This document shows, piece by piece, positions 13,387 through 25,562 of a stretch of 64,000 nt of DNA. The DNA lies in contig CM037777.1 of the NCBI GenBank assembly GCA_021229015.1, positions 29,319,032-29,383,031 on the forward strand, read 5' to 3'. A model generated the notes under the pieces. It made no database searches and had not been told where the DNA came from. It was given only the letters and a program-made list of their open reading frames with translations. The translations under genes and the position numbers were made by a program. Position 1 is the first letter of the stretch; every line of letters starts with the position of its first letter. This stretch comes from Solen grandis (taxonomy: Eukaryota; Mollusca; Bivalvia; Adapedonta; Solenidae).

Positions 13387-13900
13387 ATTTTTTCTTTTTC
13401 TGTTTTTTTTTTTTTTTATTTTATTTTTTAAACCTTTTTTGTGAACGGCTTCACCCTGATAGAAAAAAATACGTATAAATTTTAATCGTTATTACCACGT
13501 TTTGAAAAATGTCCTTAAAGTTAGAAAATTTTATTTTTGTTTACTTTTCCCCCCGGGGGGTTTTGCATGAAATTTTTTTTTTTAAAGGCTAATAATACTT
13601 ATTTGAGGGCCGATTTAAAAGCGGTTTTTTTCTTCTGTTTCCCTTTTTGTTGCCAAATAAAATAGATAGGTTTCGAGGGTCTGTCGCGAAAGTATTAGCT
13701 ACAGAAAGGGTTTAAAGTTTGAACCCCCGCAAAAAAAAAATGGCAAAGGGGTAGGTCCCGAAAAACCTATCCATTTTTTTTAGGATCAGATAGATGAATT
13801 CTGTTTGCTGAAATGATTTGCAAGACATATCCACAAAATATATGGGTGGCGAATTTAAGAAAGTTGGTGGTCCTCTGGAAAAGGTCAAACTTTTATAAAT
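13357..13900. repeat. Inverted copy of the array long arm
   Basis: This stretch is the reverse complement of the long arm ending at 13354. In order it shows 'tttgtgaacggcttcaccctgatag', 'taccacgtttt', 'cccgggggg', 'gaaaaacctatccatttt', 'agatgaattctgtttgct', 'gacatatccacaaaatatatggg' and 'tggcgaattt'. It stops at the N gap. Confidence 0.85.
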
Positions 13901-14000
13901 NNNNNNNNNNNNNNNNNNNNNNNNNNNNNNNNNNNNNNNNNNNNNNNNNNNNNNNNNNNNNNNNNNNNNNNNNNNNNNNNNNNNNNNNNNNNNNNNNNNN
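13901..14000. other. Assembly gap of exactly 100 N
   Basis: A run of 100 N, the usual placeholder for a scaffold join of unknown size. The left side is the foldback of the tandem array; the right side starts inside a HINE-like element. Confidence 1.
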
Positions 14001-15211
14001 TGGTTTCAGAGAAGACTTGGGCGCAGGGTCATTTATCACCGTAGTGCCAAGACTTTGAAAATCTTTGTAATGAACCATTAGATGCTACTACATACCAAAA
14101 TCTTAGCTCTAGCTTATTGATTCATAGAAGAAGATTTTTTAAAAATTTTCCTATTTAACTCTATGTAAAACAAGTGACCCCTGGTGTGGGGTTATTTATC
14201 ACCATTGGGCTATGATTTATACAATCTTGGTAGTGGCCCATAAGATGATGCTACATACCAAATATCTAAGCTCTAGGCCTTATGGATTCATAGAAGAAGA
14301 TTTTTTAAGATTTTCCTATTAACTCTGTGTAAAACAAGTGACCCCTGGTGCGGGGTCATTTATCACCATAGGGCTATGATTTGTACAATCTTGGTAGTGG
14401 CCCATAAGATGATGCTTCATACCAAATATCTAAGCTCTAGGCCTTATGGATTCATAGAAGAAGATTTTTTAAGATTTTCCTATATAACTCTATGTAAAAC
14501 AAGTGACCCCTGGTGCGGGGTCATTTATCACCATAGGGCTATGATTTGTACAATCTTGGTAGTGGCCCATAAGATGATGCTACATACCAAATATCTAAGC
14601 TCTAGGCCTTATGGATTCATAGAAGAAGATTTTTTAAGATTTTCCTATATAACTCTATGTAAAACAAGTGACCCTAGTGCGGGGTCATTTATCACCATAG
14701 GGCTATGATTTGAACAATCTTGGTAGTGGCCCATAAGATGATGCTACATACCAAATATCTTAGCTCTAGGCCTTATGGATTCATAGAAGAAGGTTTTTAA
14801 GATTTTTCTATATAACTCTATGTAAAACAAGTGACCCCTGGTGCGGGGTCATTTATCATCATAGGGCTATGATTTGTACAATCTTGGTAGTGGCCCATAA
14901 GATGATGCTACATACCAAATATCTAAGCTCTAGGCCTTGCAGTTTTGCAGAAGAAGATTTTCAAAGTTTGCATTTTTAAAATCTATTTTTAGCTCCTGTG
15001 ACCTAATTATGCAATGGACCAGAACCATTTATACAACTTTAGTAGAGCTTCATCCAAGGAACATTCCTGCAAAATATTTTTCAAATTGGCCAAGCCGTTT
15101 AGGAAGAGATGTTGTTTGAAGCAATTGTTGACGCCGGACGCACGGACGACGGACGCCGGACAAAAGGCGATCAGAAAAGCTCACCTTGAGCACGTTGTGC
15201 TCATGTGAGCT
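14001..15211 (-). mobile_element. HINE/pearl-like non-autonomous Helentron, 3' end lost in the gap
   Basis: Read on the minus strand, the element begins at 15211 with AGCTCACATGAGCAC and a GAGCAC-aac-GTGCTC hairpin, continues through a CG-rich 'gtccggcgtccgtcg' stretch and about 110 bp of unique sequence, and then runs into 165-bp core repeats. Nearly every base from 15211 down to about 14900 matches the intact copy at 26710-27604. The 3' subterminal repeat, hairpin and TCTTGTTT end are absent because the gap falls inside the element. No transposase or helicase frame is present. Assignment to Helentron-derived elements follows from structure, not protein homology. Confidence 0.75.
14165..14935 (-). 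repeat. Internal 165-bp core repeats of the HINE
   Basis: The landmark 'gtgacccctggtg' occurs at about 14172, 14338, 14503, 14668 (variant) and 14830, a period of 162-166 bp. The sibling at 26710 carries only about two and a half units, so copy number differs between paralogues. Confidence 0.9.
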
Positions 15212-15286
15212 AAAAAGAATGCGAAAAAGCCCTACCCACCTTAAACATTCTGGGTAGAAGCACAACAAACAAACAATATATTAAAG

Positions 15287-15450
15287 ATGGCCTTCTTAGC
15301 GTCCTTCTCGTTACCAGGAGGTGATGGGTTTAGGTCCTCGTCCGCGACAAGTCGGTTAATATGTCCCTTGAACTTGGCGCTAAGCAGATAAGGGTAGTGC
15401 CATTACTGGTTGACCCAGTGTCAAGATAATGTGACTTGTCTACGGAGTAC
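15287..15450 (+). mobile_element. SINE-A fragment (degenerate tRNA head)
   Basis: The core contains 'cttggcgctaagcagataagggtagt' and 'gtgtcaagataatgtgact', matching the SINE-A copies at 29079 and 59437. The tRNA-like head (about 15290-15345) is recognisable only by position and by 'gcgacaagtc'. The 3' part is missing. Confidence 0.6.
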
Positions 15451-16427
15451 TATTTCTGTAAAGTGATCCGATATCTGTTTCATTTAGCCACATTTCCAAA
15501 ATAACGACAGGAAAGTAATTCTCAAGTTTTACGTCATCTCGCGGTCATATGATCGTACACGTAACTTAACGAGAGTTTTTCTCTTGACTTTCTCTTTACT
15601 TATATCAGAGTTGCGCATCTCTGTTAAGTTATACGGTCTTTGGTAAATCCAAGCAAGCAAACAAAACGACTTTGATGAAGAGTATTTTATTGCACAAACG
15701 TTTGATGTTATAATTACTGCGAACCAATGCTGCGGCTTTTCAAGTCGAGATAAGGTTTGAAAAAGAGGTGAGATGCTGATAGTGATGCAAATTAAAAGAG
15801 GTTTTAACGCAATGTCACACCAAGTAAAACAAAATGGTTTGCATTTAAAACGATATTGAGCTACTTGTGTTTATTAAAGCAACCCTGAAGAACTAAAAAG
15901 AATCAGGTTACCATAATGCGTTCGGCAAATAATTAATTTAATGGCTTCCAAACAATTCAGATAGTTTGTATTTTTGTAAATCCTAGGTCTTTCGTATATC
16001 CGATACGGTTTTTTTTTGGAAACGTGCTCTTGCTGAATAATAGAATAAATTGTATTAGTTTCAAATGCAAATAGCAATTATTTTGTTTTCATTGAGGTTT
16101 TCATATGATAAAACATTTTTATTAATGCCCCTGTCTCTAATGATAAATGGTTCCGTGTTCTTTGATTGTTCAGCAAATCTTATCTCGTGTAAAAACCATT
16201 GGACATTAAGATAAAGGCAAGATACGACAATTCTAGATATGTAGTTTCGAATTTCTCAATATATCGATCGGAAAAGCTTTGAATAGGTAGAAAATCCGGA
16301 AGATGTATACAGGATCCGGAAAAGAAAGTGAATTCTATGACAATGATTTAACAGATTGTCGATGAAACTTTATTAAAGAGTGTTTTAAATCCGATATTTG
16401 ATTATTTTTTTAACAAAATAGTTAATG
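15451..16427. other. Unannotated AT-rich spacer
   Basis: No exon-like, RNA-like or terminal-repeat signal recognised. Open frames are short and compositionally like the surrounding spacer. Confidence 0.5.
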
Positions 16428-16623
16428 TTTAATTTAATTTAATTTAAACTTATTTATTTTACGTCGATTGGGAAACAAGTTCTTACAACTTATACTAATC
16501 CCTCTCGACGGTTCCTGGTTTGGACCAGTACTTTGCGCCTGGGAAGGTCATGAATAATAATCCAACGAGGTTCGAACCCACAACCATCGGATCCGTAATC
16601 GGATACGTTACCACTGGACCATG
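16428..16623 (-). mobile_element. SINE-C, near full length
   Basis: On the minus strand: a tRNA-like head (A box in 'ggtccagtggtaacg', B box 'gggttcgaacc'), a core with 'aaggtcat' and 'cgcaaagtactggtcc', then a tail 'tataagttgtaagaacttg' followed by 'gtaaaataaataa'. The same tail appears behind a different tRNA head at 42010-42235. Confidence 0.8.
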
Positions 16624-16889
16624 TTTGTTGAACTTATATTAAATAGAATTAAATGATTTTGATAATTTTGGTATGGTGTATACAGTAGAGAGTCATGTGA
16701 CGCGTATTTATTTGCTGAGCATTGCTGTTGTCGTAAATGATAATACGAAGAAATTCATCATTGTTACAATCCTCTTATTAAAAATAATTACAGATTGGTT
16801 GCGTTAGGGCGTAACTAGACACTAAATTTAAAAACAATACAATTGGAGAAAAAATACAGTTGAAAATGCATTAACAGCCATCTGTACTA

Positions 16890-17041
16890 AGCGATTAACC
16901 TGTATTTAGCGGTCAATTTTAATATTACCAAACTAGCATTTTTGGTATGTATATAAGCTTCATTTAACTGTCACCTCTGTTAAGCGATCACTTTCTCTTG
17001 TTCCCTTGAATGACCGCTTAACACAGGTTTGACCGTATTGA
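16890..17041. mobile_element. pogo/Tigger-like MITE fragment
   Basis: Contains 'acctgtatttagcggtca' near one end and 'tgaccgcttaacacaggttt' near the other, an imperfect inverted pair with a central 'aatattaccaaa' block. The same blocks recur at 37215, 37716 and 53893. The canonical CAGTAAAACCTGT end survives only in the 53893 copy. Confidence 0.6.
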
Positions 17042-17276
17042 CAATAGGACTATCAAAGAGTGAACTGTTTTGCGTACCTACGCGGACGTACGAAATCGTG
17101 TGTTAGAAGGCCAAAAATGCAAACGATCGGCAAAGCTGCGAAATATGGCAAATAAATAACATCCAGGCGATTATCGGAGGATTAGGACTTATTTCGATGT
17201 GCAGTAACTGTATTAAGTGTACGAAGTCATGTTAGCTGACGAACAAAATACTCAAATCAGAATCAAAATCCAACAT

Positions 17277-17474
17277 TTAAGGTAATCCATCCATCATTGA
17301 ATTGTGATCATGGTCCTTCAAGTGATCATGGGAATTTTATAGTAAATGCAAGCCTTTATAGACTAAGAGCAAAAGAGCCTATAACTCCAAGTTAATGGAT
17401 GGTTGCATCTGCAATGAATTCTTTTTAATTTGAAGGACCATGATTATAATTTAATTTTGGATGGGTTACCTTAA
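17277..17474. mobile_element. TTAA-flanked MITE (GGTAATCCATCC family)
   Basis: Starts TTAAGGTAATCCATCC and ends GATGGGTTACCTTAA. The terminal inverted repeats extend about 40 bp with mismatches ('atcatggtccttcaa' against 'ttgaaggaccatgat'). TTAA on both sides fits the target duplication of piggyBac-type elements. Two relatives lie at 50572 and 61293. Confidence 0.8.
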
Positions 17475-18031
17475 GTCCCAAACAATGACTAGTTGAACAT
17501 TGGTCTAGGATCAGAAGTTTTTGTCACATTCTGTTGTATATCTTTAAAATGAATAATTAAAACTAAAGAATGCATTTATCAAATGTATGATGTGTAAACA
17601 ACACATTCTTGCATACTTTGGAATTTCTCGTAAACAGAGTTATATGTATGCCTGACTATTAAGTACTTCGCCTTTTAATTTTGAACATTTTAATAACATT
17701 TTTGGAAATTCAAGACTAATCATCATCTGGTTCTGACAAGTAAAAAATGTTTGGGGTAGGTAATTTGTAATTGTGTCCTCAAATTCAAAACTGGCTCCTC
17801 TACGAAAAAAAACAACTGAGCGGCAGTTATAAACAAAACAAGTTAAATTCATTGGCTTTCGTAACAGTATCGGAGAGAAACTGATGGATGACTAAATGCA
17901 TCTCTTTTTGGATGTTGGATGCATTGGTATTGCACGAGGGTATAATATTGTATTATCAACAAAATAAAAACAAATGTTGTGTATTGAATATTTTTATTTC
18001 TGGACTCTATGTACGCAACCTTGGCGTATAT

Positions 18032-18035
<4 letters not shown>
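17475..18035. other. Unannotated spacer
   Basis: AT-rich, no recognised gene or element. Confidence 0.5.

Positions 18036-18070
<35 letters not shown>
18036..18070. repeat. (GA)n microsatellite
   Basis: Uninterrupted AG dinucleotide run of 35 bases. Confidence 0.98.
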
Positions 18071-18073
<3 letters not shown>

Positions 18074-18355
18074 GTCTTACTATGTTAGCGAGGTATCCCA
18101 TGTGGCACTCTTACCTCACTATTACGCTTAGTACCTCAATGTGTGTGTAAAATGTTTTCAAAGCGAGGTACATTTATTCCGAGATATACCGAGGTATGTA
18201 ATTCAACATTAAAACAAACCATTATTTCAACCTTAAAACCAAACCAAACATAAAAACAACAGAAAAGAAGAACCCTAACCCTTGCCTTGACCCAAACACC
18301 GAAAAATACAAATCGAGGTACAAGATTTCTACCTCACAAGGTTTGGTATACAAAA

Positions 18356-18397
18356 CCACACACACACACATACACACACACGCGGCACACACACATC
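18356..18397. repeat. (CA)n microsatellite
   Basis: CA dinucleotides interrupted by 'catac' and 'cgcgg'. Confidence 0.95.
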
Positions 18398-18967
18398 AAA
18401 GGTGTCGACATAATTGTATGTGAAGGCTGAGAAAACATCATATTAATTCTGTCATCTGCGCAAATAAACATCAGTGCGTCTTTAATTTCTCGTATTTCAA
18501 TGATGCTGTTTTAAGTTTCAAACAAGGCAACACGGTTGCCTTGGTGTTTCTACGTCTTTAGTTATGATATATGTATATATGTGTCTATTTTAATATTATG
18601 GTGTTAATATGAAAAGCTAATAGAGTCTCTAGTCCTTGACATATATCATGCTATTCTTTGCGCAGTTATTCTTGTTTGTCATGAATAAAAAGGTTTGCCG
18701 TCGCTGTTAATCATTTTTACTATTCATCAAACGACAAAATTGTTATATATTTCGTGTTTGAAAATATCAAAATACAAGGAATGCAATATTGAAAAAAGTG
18801 ATGAGACTGCAGTATATTGCTAAATGTCTAAACACAGTTATTTTATAGATTAATGGAACCACAGACAACATGTGAAACAACGTTAAAAATTTACCATGGT
18901 TATATATGTAATATATAAGCTGATGTGCATACGATGTGTTTATACCAAATACTTTGTCATTCTATAA
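18398..18967. other. Unannotated spacer
   Basis: AT-rich, no recognised gene or element. Confidence 0.5.
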
Positions 18968-20387
18968 ACAGTAAAACCTCACTAATACGACTGGTCACGG
19001 GACCACAATCAGCTGATCGTAATAATGAGGTGGTCTGATTATCGAGTCAAGTCAAGCAGTTTATACAGTAAAACCTCACTAATACGACTGGTCACGGGAC
19101 CACAATCAGCTGGTCGTAATAATGAGGTGGTCTGAATATCGAGTCAAGTTAAGCAGTTTATACAGTAAAACCTCACTAATACGACTGGTCACGGGACCAC
19201 ATTCAGCTGGTCGTAATAATGAGGTGGTCTGAATATCGAGTCAAGTTAAGCAGTTTATACAGTAAAACCTCACTAATACGACTGGTCACGGGACCACATT
19301 CAGCTGGTCGTAATATGAGGTGGTTTGGTTATCGAGTCAAGTTAAGCAGTTTATACAGTAAAACCTCAATAATACGACTGGTCACGGGAAAACACTCAGA
19401 TAGTCGTAATAATAAGGTGGTTTGATTATCGCGTCAAGTTAAGCAGTAAAACCTCATTAATACGACTGGTCTCGGGACCACACTCAGATGGTTTATAATG
19501 AGGTGGTCTGATTATCGATTCAAGTTAAGTACTTTATACAGTAAAACCTCAAAAATACGACCGGGCATGTGACCATTGTCAGCTGGTCGTAATAATAGGG
19601 TGGTCTGATTATCGAGTCAAATTAAGCAGTATATACAGTAAAACTTCAATAATACGACCGGTCATGTTACCATTGTCAGTTGGTCGTAATAATAGGGTGG
19701 TCTGATTATCGAGTCAAATTAAGCAGTATATACAGTAAAACTTCAATAATACGACCGGTCATGTTACCACACTCAGTTGGTCGTAATAATAGGGTGGTCT
19801 GATTATCGAGTCAAGTTAAGCAGTATATACAGTAAAACCTCAATAATACGACCGGTCATTGGACCACAGTCAGATGGTCGTAATAATGTGGTGGTCTGAT
19901 TATCGAGTCAAATTAAGCAGGATATACAGTAAAACTTCAATAATACGACCGGTCATGTTACCACACTCAGTTGGTCGTAATAATAGGGTGGTCTGATTAT
20001 CGAGTCAAATTAAGCAGTATATACAGTAAAACCTCAATAATACGACCGGTCATGTTACCACACTCAGTTGGTCGTAATAATGAGGTGGTCTGATTATCGA
20101 GTCAAATTAAGCAGTATATACAGTAAAACTTCAATAATACGACCGGTCATGTTACCACAGTCAGATGGTCGTAATAATGAGGTGGTCTGATTATCGAGTC
20201 AAATTAAGCAGTATATACAGTAAAACCCTCAATAATACGACCGGACATGTGACCACAGTCAGATGGTCGTAATAATTAGGTGGTCTGATTATTGAGTTAA
20301 GAAGTATCTGCGCAAACAGTCTTGACCATCTTGATCTTATAGTGAAGTGGTCTTTAAACTGAGGTAGTCTTTATGTGGGGTTTTACT
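18968..20387 (+). repeat. 97-bp tandem array derived from a Tigger-like MITE end
   Basis: About fourteen units begin with ACAGTAAAACCTCA. The first starts are 18968, 19065, 19162 and 19259, a period of 97 bp; later units vary by a few bases. Each unit carries 'taatacgactggtca' and 'ggtggtctgattatcgag'. After the last unit the sequence continues into a different end, 'gtggtctttaaactgaggtagtc' then 'ggggttttact' (to 20387), which is complementary in kind to CAGTAAAACC at the left edge. The simplest reading is one pogo/Tigger-type MITE whose left portion was amplified in tandem. Confidence 0.85.
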
Positions 20388-21753
20388 TTAATCATTGAAT
20401 ATTTCTTTTTTTACATTTTCTGTCTTTACGAAAACTTTTACACATGTTTCCTATCAGTTTTAGTATATTGAAAACGTTAATGTATTTCTTCAAAAGACCG
20501 AATTTGGTGACGTTGACGATGTTTTTTCTTTTTCTTTATTCGTAGAAACACGGTGTTTCATAACAGTGTTTTCTCTTTCTACTACATGAATAATGCAACT
20601 TCCAAGATCCGATAAATTTAGTTTACTCTGTGAAATCTCTCTAAAAATGCAGATATTTACAATTTTTGTTGTCACTGGTTTGCATCAAATACTGACATTT
20701 TCTAAAAGTCGTGCAAGATGAATTCCCAGTTCAATTTAATTTGCAATCAAGGAAAACGAATTAGCAATTATTCTGATCTTGCACATTAGTACGCATAACT
20801 ACAAGATAAAAGCAATGCTTGTTTTTATACTTGTTCGTATATATTAATATTAACTATACTCTGTGACCGATATAATAATTTGGTGATTTATAGTTTTAAT
20901 ATACCTTACTTAATGTAATGTGGTATTTACCACTTATTGGAAAATGATATTTCTTTGGTATTAAATATTTATTTCAATACATTTATGATTTGAATAATGT
21001 GTTCTTTGCCTCTTTGAGATAAGGAAATATTACAGAGTAACGTTTGAAAGAAATTTCATGAGATTATAAATCCTATATTTGGAAATATAAGGGAATGCAA
21101 TCTCTTTACCCGGGTTATTTATTTCATTATAAATCATATCATTGTTGGTGCTGGAAATATTGTTATGATATTTTGTATCGAAGATATTTCCAGTAAGATT
21201 AAAATGACGTTCCCAAAAGCTAGAGATGTGTAAACGGGAAAAAAAACATGATACATTGGATAAATGTACCATACTTAAGGGCGTGTGTTACAGTTTATTT
21301 TTCTTAAATAGAATTTTCTGATTTTCACACTTATTATTTAAAAAATTCGATGAATACAATATGGGGAAAAATGATAGGTCACCGTTTCTATGCTACATTT
21401 GTATATCCATGGTAACCGTTTACAATAAATAAATAGCTTATATATACATTTCTTGTTAAAAAGAAAAAAAATTAAAAATGTTTTAAATATCATCGGGAAC
21501 TTCATTTTTACAGAAATGGATAAAAATCCATTTATTTAAAGGGGGCGGGGGATGGCTTTAATTTCAAACATTTTTTTTAATTATTACAGAAAATACTTCT
21601 ATAGTATTTTATATTTTTTCTTGTAAATATCCTTTAGAGGTTGCTTGATCAAAACAATGAACAAATATGTCTTTTAGGAGCAACTGAGCTGTTTCTATGG
21701 TAACTGTTTAATATTAAATAAGAAAACAGAGTTTAAATCTGCTAAACAAACTT
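20388..21753. other. Unannotated AT-rich spacer
   Basis: No exon-like sequence, RNA gene or convincing terminal repeat seen. Confidence 0.5.
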
Positions 21754-21880
21754 GGTAGGCCTGGTGTCAGGATAATGTGACTGGGTGTGGTATCATGCCA
21801 CATGTCTGTCTCAAGTAAACATAAACTCCAAATGACTGAAATACTATCAATGGGATTTTAAATCAAACAAACAAGCAAGC
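21754..21880 (+). mobile_element. SINE-A 3' fragment
   Basis: Carries 'tgtcaggataatgtgactggg', 'ggtatcatgccacat' and the 3' block 'ctccaaatgactgaaatac', ending in an 'aaacaaacaa' tail. No tRNA head. Confidence 0.75.
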
Positions 21881-23294
21881 ATAATTTAACTGGAAATTAC
21901 CAGAACATGAATTGAAAATGTATATATAAACACACAACTGCAATTAGTGATAAAAAAATATCGCTTTCACACAAAAAGCTAGTCCAATTTGTAAACCCTT
22001 AATTTGTGATATCGTTCTACTTTCGGTTTATCACCTACGGCGTAAAAATAGCATGTCGCCGATCTGCTCATTGATGGGACTACCAAAAAGCATGCTTTTC
22101 TCGGGGAAACACGGGAACTACAATTGAAAACCAAAGAGGTATGGCTTAAACATAGGATTGGTTTTCATAGCCCAAAACAAAGTTATATGCATGTATTGCT
22201 CATCTGTTAAGTTATCAGAGAATATTATCAGATGTTCGAGTGACAAAAAGATAAGAACTGCACAGTAATCTCTGGAATACAGGAAGGTAAATGTATTTTA
22301 AAAAAGGGGGTGGGGCGTTAAGAAAACGAAGGATCAGTCATATTCATATCGCGAGTTCATATTCCGATGCCACAAGGAAATGAAACCGTATAAATGCTTG
22401 AAACAAATATGTCATTTATCATATATAACTAACCACTATAAAACAAACCATCTGCTATATTTTGCAGCACTTTATACTAGTCATACATTTCAAATTCATC
22501 CCTCATAGCACTCGAAATACAAACAGGTATATAAACATTATATTCGCCATCTTGGTCCTAGATCCGATGACGTAATTAGGACCTCCGGTGATATTTGTTG
22601 TTGCTAATATCATATTTTAGCGGATTAACAATATCATGTTGACATTGTTATTTTACTGTGTAACAAATATTGTTAGATATCAAGTAATATTTCATCAAGT
22701 GCGTTTTTATCGAATTTAGGTTTTGCCCTTACAAATGACACAAAAGTGCAAAAACTCATTTTTAGGGGCAGATAACTCAAAAAGTAGAATAGTGACCCCC
22801 GTTTTTTATCCCATAAATTTGTTTCTAGTGTGATTCTCTATAATTATGCAAAGTTTAAAAATTCTCATGGCTTGTTTTAATTTTCCTTCTTTGTCTGTGT
22901 AGTATGCCTTTAATAGTTACACAATTACACAATTCTTTGTCTATATAGTAAAAAAAAAAACTGTAATGGGCGCGTATGCCTTTAAAGACACTTGATGTTA
23001 ACTGGATGGAAACCAGACAAAGAGTGATAGACTAATGTAAGGTACTTAAGAAGAAAAACTTTGGATGGTAAGAATAGTTCATGCTAAATTTAAAAAATTC
23101 ATGCATAGAGTGATCATCTATCAATTTGACTCTCACTCATCCACATGTCAAATACGGTTAACACAAAGACACAAGGGACATGTTCACAAGTTGACAAGAC
23201 TACAAATAAACTACCTTATGTTACAGTGTTGTATATTATACACGCTTCTTTATGAAAAATTAATGTTTTATATTTCGCTGGATAAAAACAATAC
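21881..23294. other. Unannotated spacer
   Basis: Includes a possible short repeat bounded by 'agtatgcctttaa' (22912) and 'gtatgcctttaaag' (22973), but no gene or confirmed element. Confidence 0.45.
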
Positions 23295-23342
23295 ACATCG
23301 TCTCCAAATGACGGTTGGGCGTTAAACCCAACAAACAAACAC
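23295..23342 (+). mobile_element. SINE-A extreme 3' fragment
   Basis: 'cgtctccaaatgacggttg' followed by 'cgttaaacccaacaaacaaac' matches the 3' end of SINE-A. Confidence 0.65.
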
Positions 23343-23680
23343 TACAAGTGCACTCTTTGTCAATAAGTCTCTTATTTTTCATCACACTGACACACAGTAA
23401 ACTCTTCGCTCCGAGGTTTAAGTCGTCAATATTTTCCACATGAGTTTATCTCTTATTGATTAATTAGTTTCCTGCCTCAGGGTGAACCTTCCATTCAATT
23501 TAATTCATACTTAAATCAACATGTCCAATAATTTAGCATTTATGTCCCATAAATCGGTATCGGTCGAGCTGTTTGTCGAGGAGGGAAGATTTCTGTTTCG
23601 TGCTTTGTAAGCAAGACAGGGAGTTAATGTACTGCGATTGTTGATGGGCATCCATTTATCTTTAAAAAATACAGACAGGC

Positions 23681-23918
23681 TTACATACATACATACATAC
23701 ATAGCGCAATTTCATTAATCCGTCATTAAGACAGAAATGAGAACACTTTCCCGCGAACTTTTTGGACACCCCTCTTACATACAAAAACATATATGCAAAA
23801 TAACACATACAAATACAAACAGACAGACAGACACATACATACATAAACACATACACATACATATCTATATACACAAAGATAAAAGACATCCACACAAGTA
23901 CATACATACAGACAAAGA
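23681..23918. repeat. CATA/CACA-rich microsatellite zone
   Basis: A perfect (CATA)n run near 23683-23702 and an irregular CA/CATA/CAGA-rich zone at about 23770-23912. The frames open across it on both strands are products of the low-complexity repeat. Confidence 0.85.
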
Positions 23919-24160
23919 GGGGGCCGCCTTGGCCGAGCAGTTACAGTCGTGGACTACAAATCTCTCAGCCCCTCACCGCTGTGGGTTCGAATCCCGATAG
24001 CGGCTTCGGATTTTTCATGTGAGGAAGCCTTCTAGCTGGCTTGAGGTAGGTCGGTGGTTCTACCCGGGTACCTATGTGTACTCGGGGTCTTCCTCCACCT
24101 GTAATTAGCTGGACGTCGCTATATGATTGAAATACTATCGAGGCGACGGTAAACCCCAAT

Positions 24161-24192
<32 letters not shown>
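23919..24192 (+). mobile_element. SINE-B, full length with (CAA)n tail
   Basis: A tRNA-like head starts 'gggggccgccttggccgag', with B box 'gggttcgaatcc' at about 23984-23995. The body contains 'tgtgaggaagccttc', 'ggtaggtcggtggttctac', 'cttcctccacctgtaattag' and 'gcgacggtaaac', and ends in (CAA)n. Head features resemble a leucine/serine-type tRNA. It is transcribed by RNA polymerase III if active (family knowledge). Confidence 0.88.
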
Positions 24193-24193
<1 letters not shown>

Positions 24194-24584
24194 GACGTAG
24201 AGACAAACAAACGCATTAAACATACCGGTACATACATAGAAGACAAATTTTGTTTTAAAAGTAACACGCATGCTACATATAGTTGATATGTAATTATTCT
24301 GTCTTTATTGATTAAGCTCGTTTTCGAGATTTTCTGGGGAAAATTTTTTAAAAAATCAAAAAAAAAAAAAAAAATCATTAATATTTCCGGGATGCAGTGT
24401 TTTCTTTTAGAATTCCAATTTGATTTTTGCATTTTGCAGTTCTCTGTATTTATGGAATATTTTTATCACATAAAATATATTTTTATTTTTAATAATTTCG
24501 TTTTGTGCGTATGTGAATTACTATATTTAGAATTTTTCGCCCATATGAAGTGAAGAGCCTAAATGTTAAGTCATGGAGATAGGT

Positions 24585-24830
24585 GGATTACATACCAAAG
24601 TCATTAAAAAAGAAACTGGTAGCTCCCTTGCTTTCAGTATATATTCAGAGTTATTTCAAGACTGGTTGGTCCGGTGTCAGGATAATGTGACTGGGTGTGG
24701 TATCATGCCACATATCTACGGCGTGATACTTGAAGTGTGGCAGCACTATATCTGTCTCAAGTAGACATAGTCTCCAAATTACCGAAATACTGTCGGTGGG
24801 ACATTAAACCTAACATAACATGCAAACAAA
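24585..24830 (+). mobile_element. SINE-A lacking tRNA head
   Basis: Begins in the 'cataccaaagtcatt' segment just downstream of where the tRNA head normally ends, then runs through 'tcaggataatgtgactggg', 'ggcagcactatatctgtctc' and 'gtcggtgggacattaaacc'. Confidence 0.8.
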
Positions 24831-25562
24831 TATAAATATCAGAGTCTGATCCGGGATTTTCAGCTAAAATGTCATTATGATGACAGTTTTGTTTTGCAAA
24901 TAACAAATGAAAATTTGACTTCTTAAAGCTAATTAGCAAACAGAAATAGAATATTAACCATTCTAATTTTCCTTATTGCAATGTTTGATCAAAATCATCC
25001 TTAGGGAATTAATGAAGAAGAATATGCTATTTTTTAGACACTAAATTTATTCTTAATTATGCCGAGCTTGTGGTTATATCAGACAAACTATCGTTCATCT
25101 CGAAAGGTTGTCTGATCTGACAAGAGATTATTTTCTCTAGATCACCATTCCTCTTTCAGTAAAGGCTGTATTATTTATTATGTATTTATTACATTAATAC
25201 TTTTGTTTTCGATCCCAAATTTTAGCTTTCTTGTTTTTACAAGATATTTCATTTTCTGTCGGTAGAGCTTCGTTTACGTTTCTGAAAGCATTTCAATGAT
25301 AAATTTAGATTTAGTTTCTAATATATTTATTCAAAATATTTCAAATTAAACGCCTCCAAAACCATTAAATTCCACCCCATTTACTTAAGATATTGCTTCC
25401 GGTAGTTTGGTGATCATTAAAAGCACACTGTCGTAAAAGTTACTCATTCTTATTTTTACAATTTAAAGTGTATTGTAAAACATGTCATTTTTTCGGGTAA
25501 CATGAGAAATGTGTTTAATGCTTACTTATTTACCATGTGATTACACGTTAAGCACACTATCT
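24831..25562. other. Unannotated spacer
   Basis: AT-rich, no recognised gene or element. Confidence 0.5.

Noticed and set aside
12939..13478. 179-codon frame, the longest in the window
   Set aside because: Lies in the corrupted satellite and foldback, is dominated by poly-Lys and Phe from A/T homopolymers, and the other strand is open too.
14376..14708. 110-codon frame with an internally repeated protein sequence
   Set aside because: The repetition is the 165-bp HINE core repeat, and the frame does not persist in other units or in the sibling copy.
14172..14935. CRISPR-like reading of regularly spaced 165-bp repeats
   Set aside because: Units are contiguous with no unique spacers and sit inside a eukaryotic mobile element.
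23919..24000. Functional tRNA gene
   Set aside because: A and B boxes are present but the segment continues into a SINE body found in several other places, and no complete acceptor stem is evident.
23965..24432. 155-codon minus-strand frame with a poly-Val run
   Set aside because: It reads antisense through a SINE-B and its (CAA)n tail.
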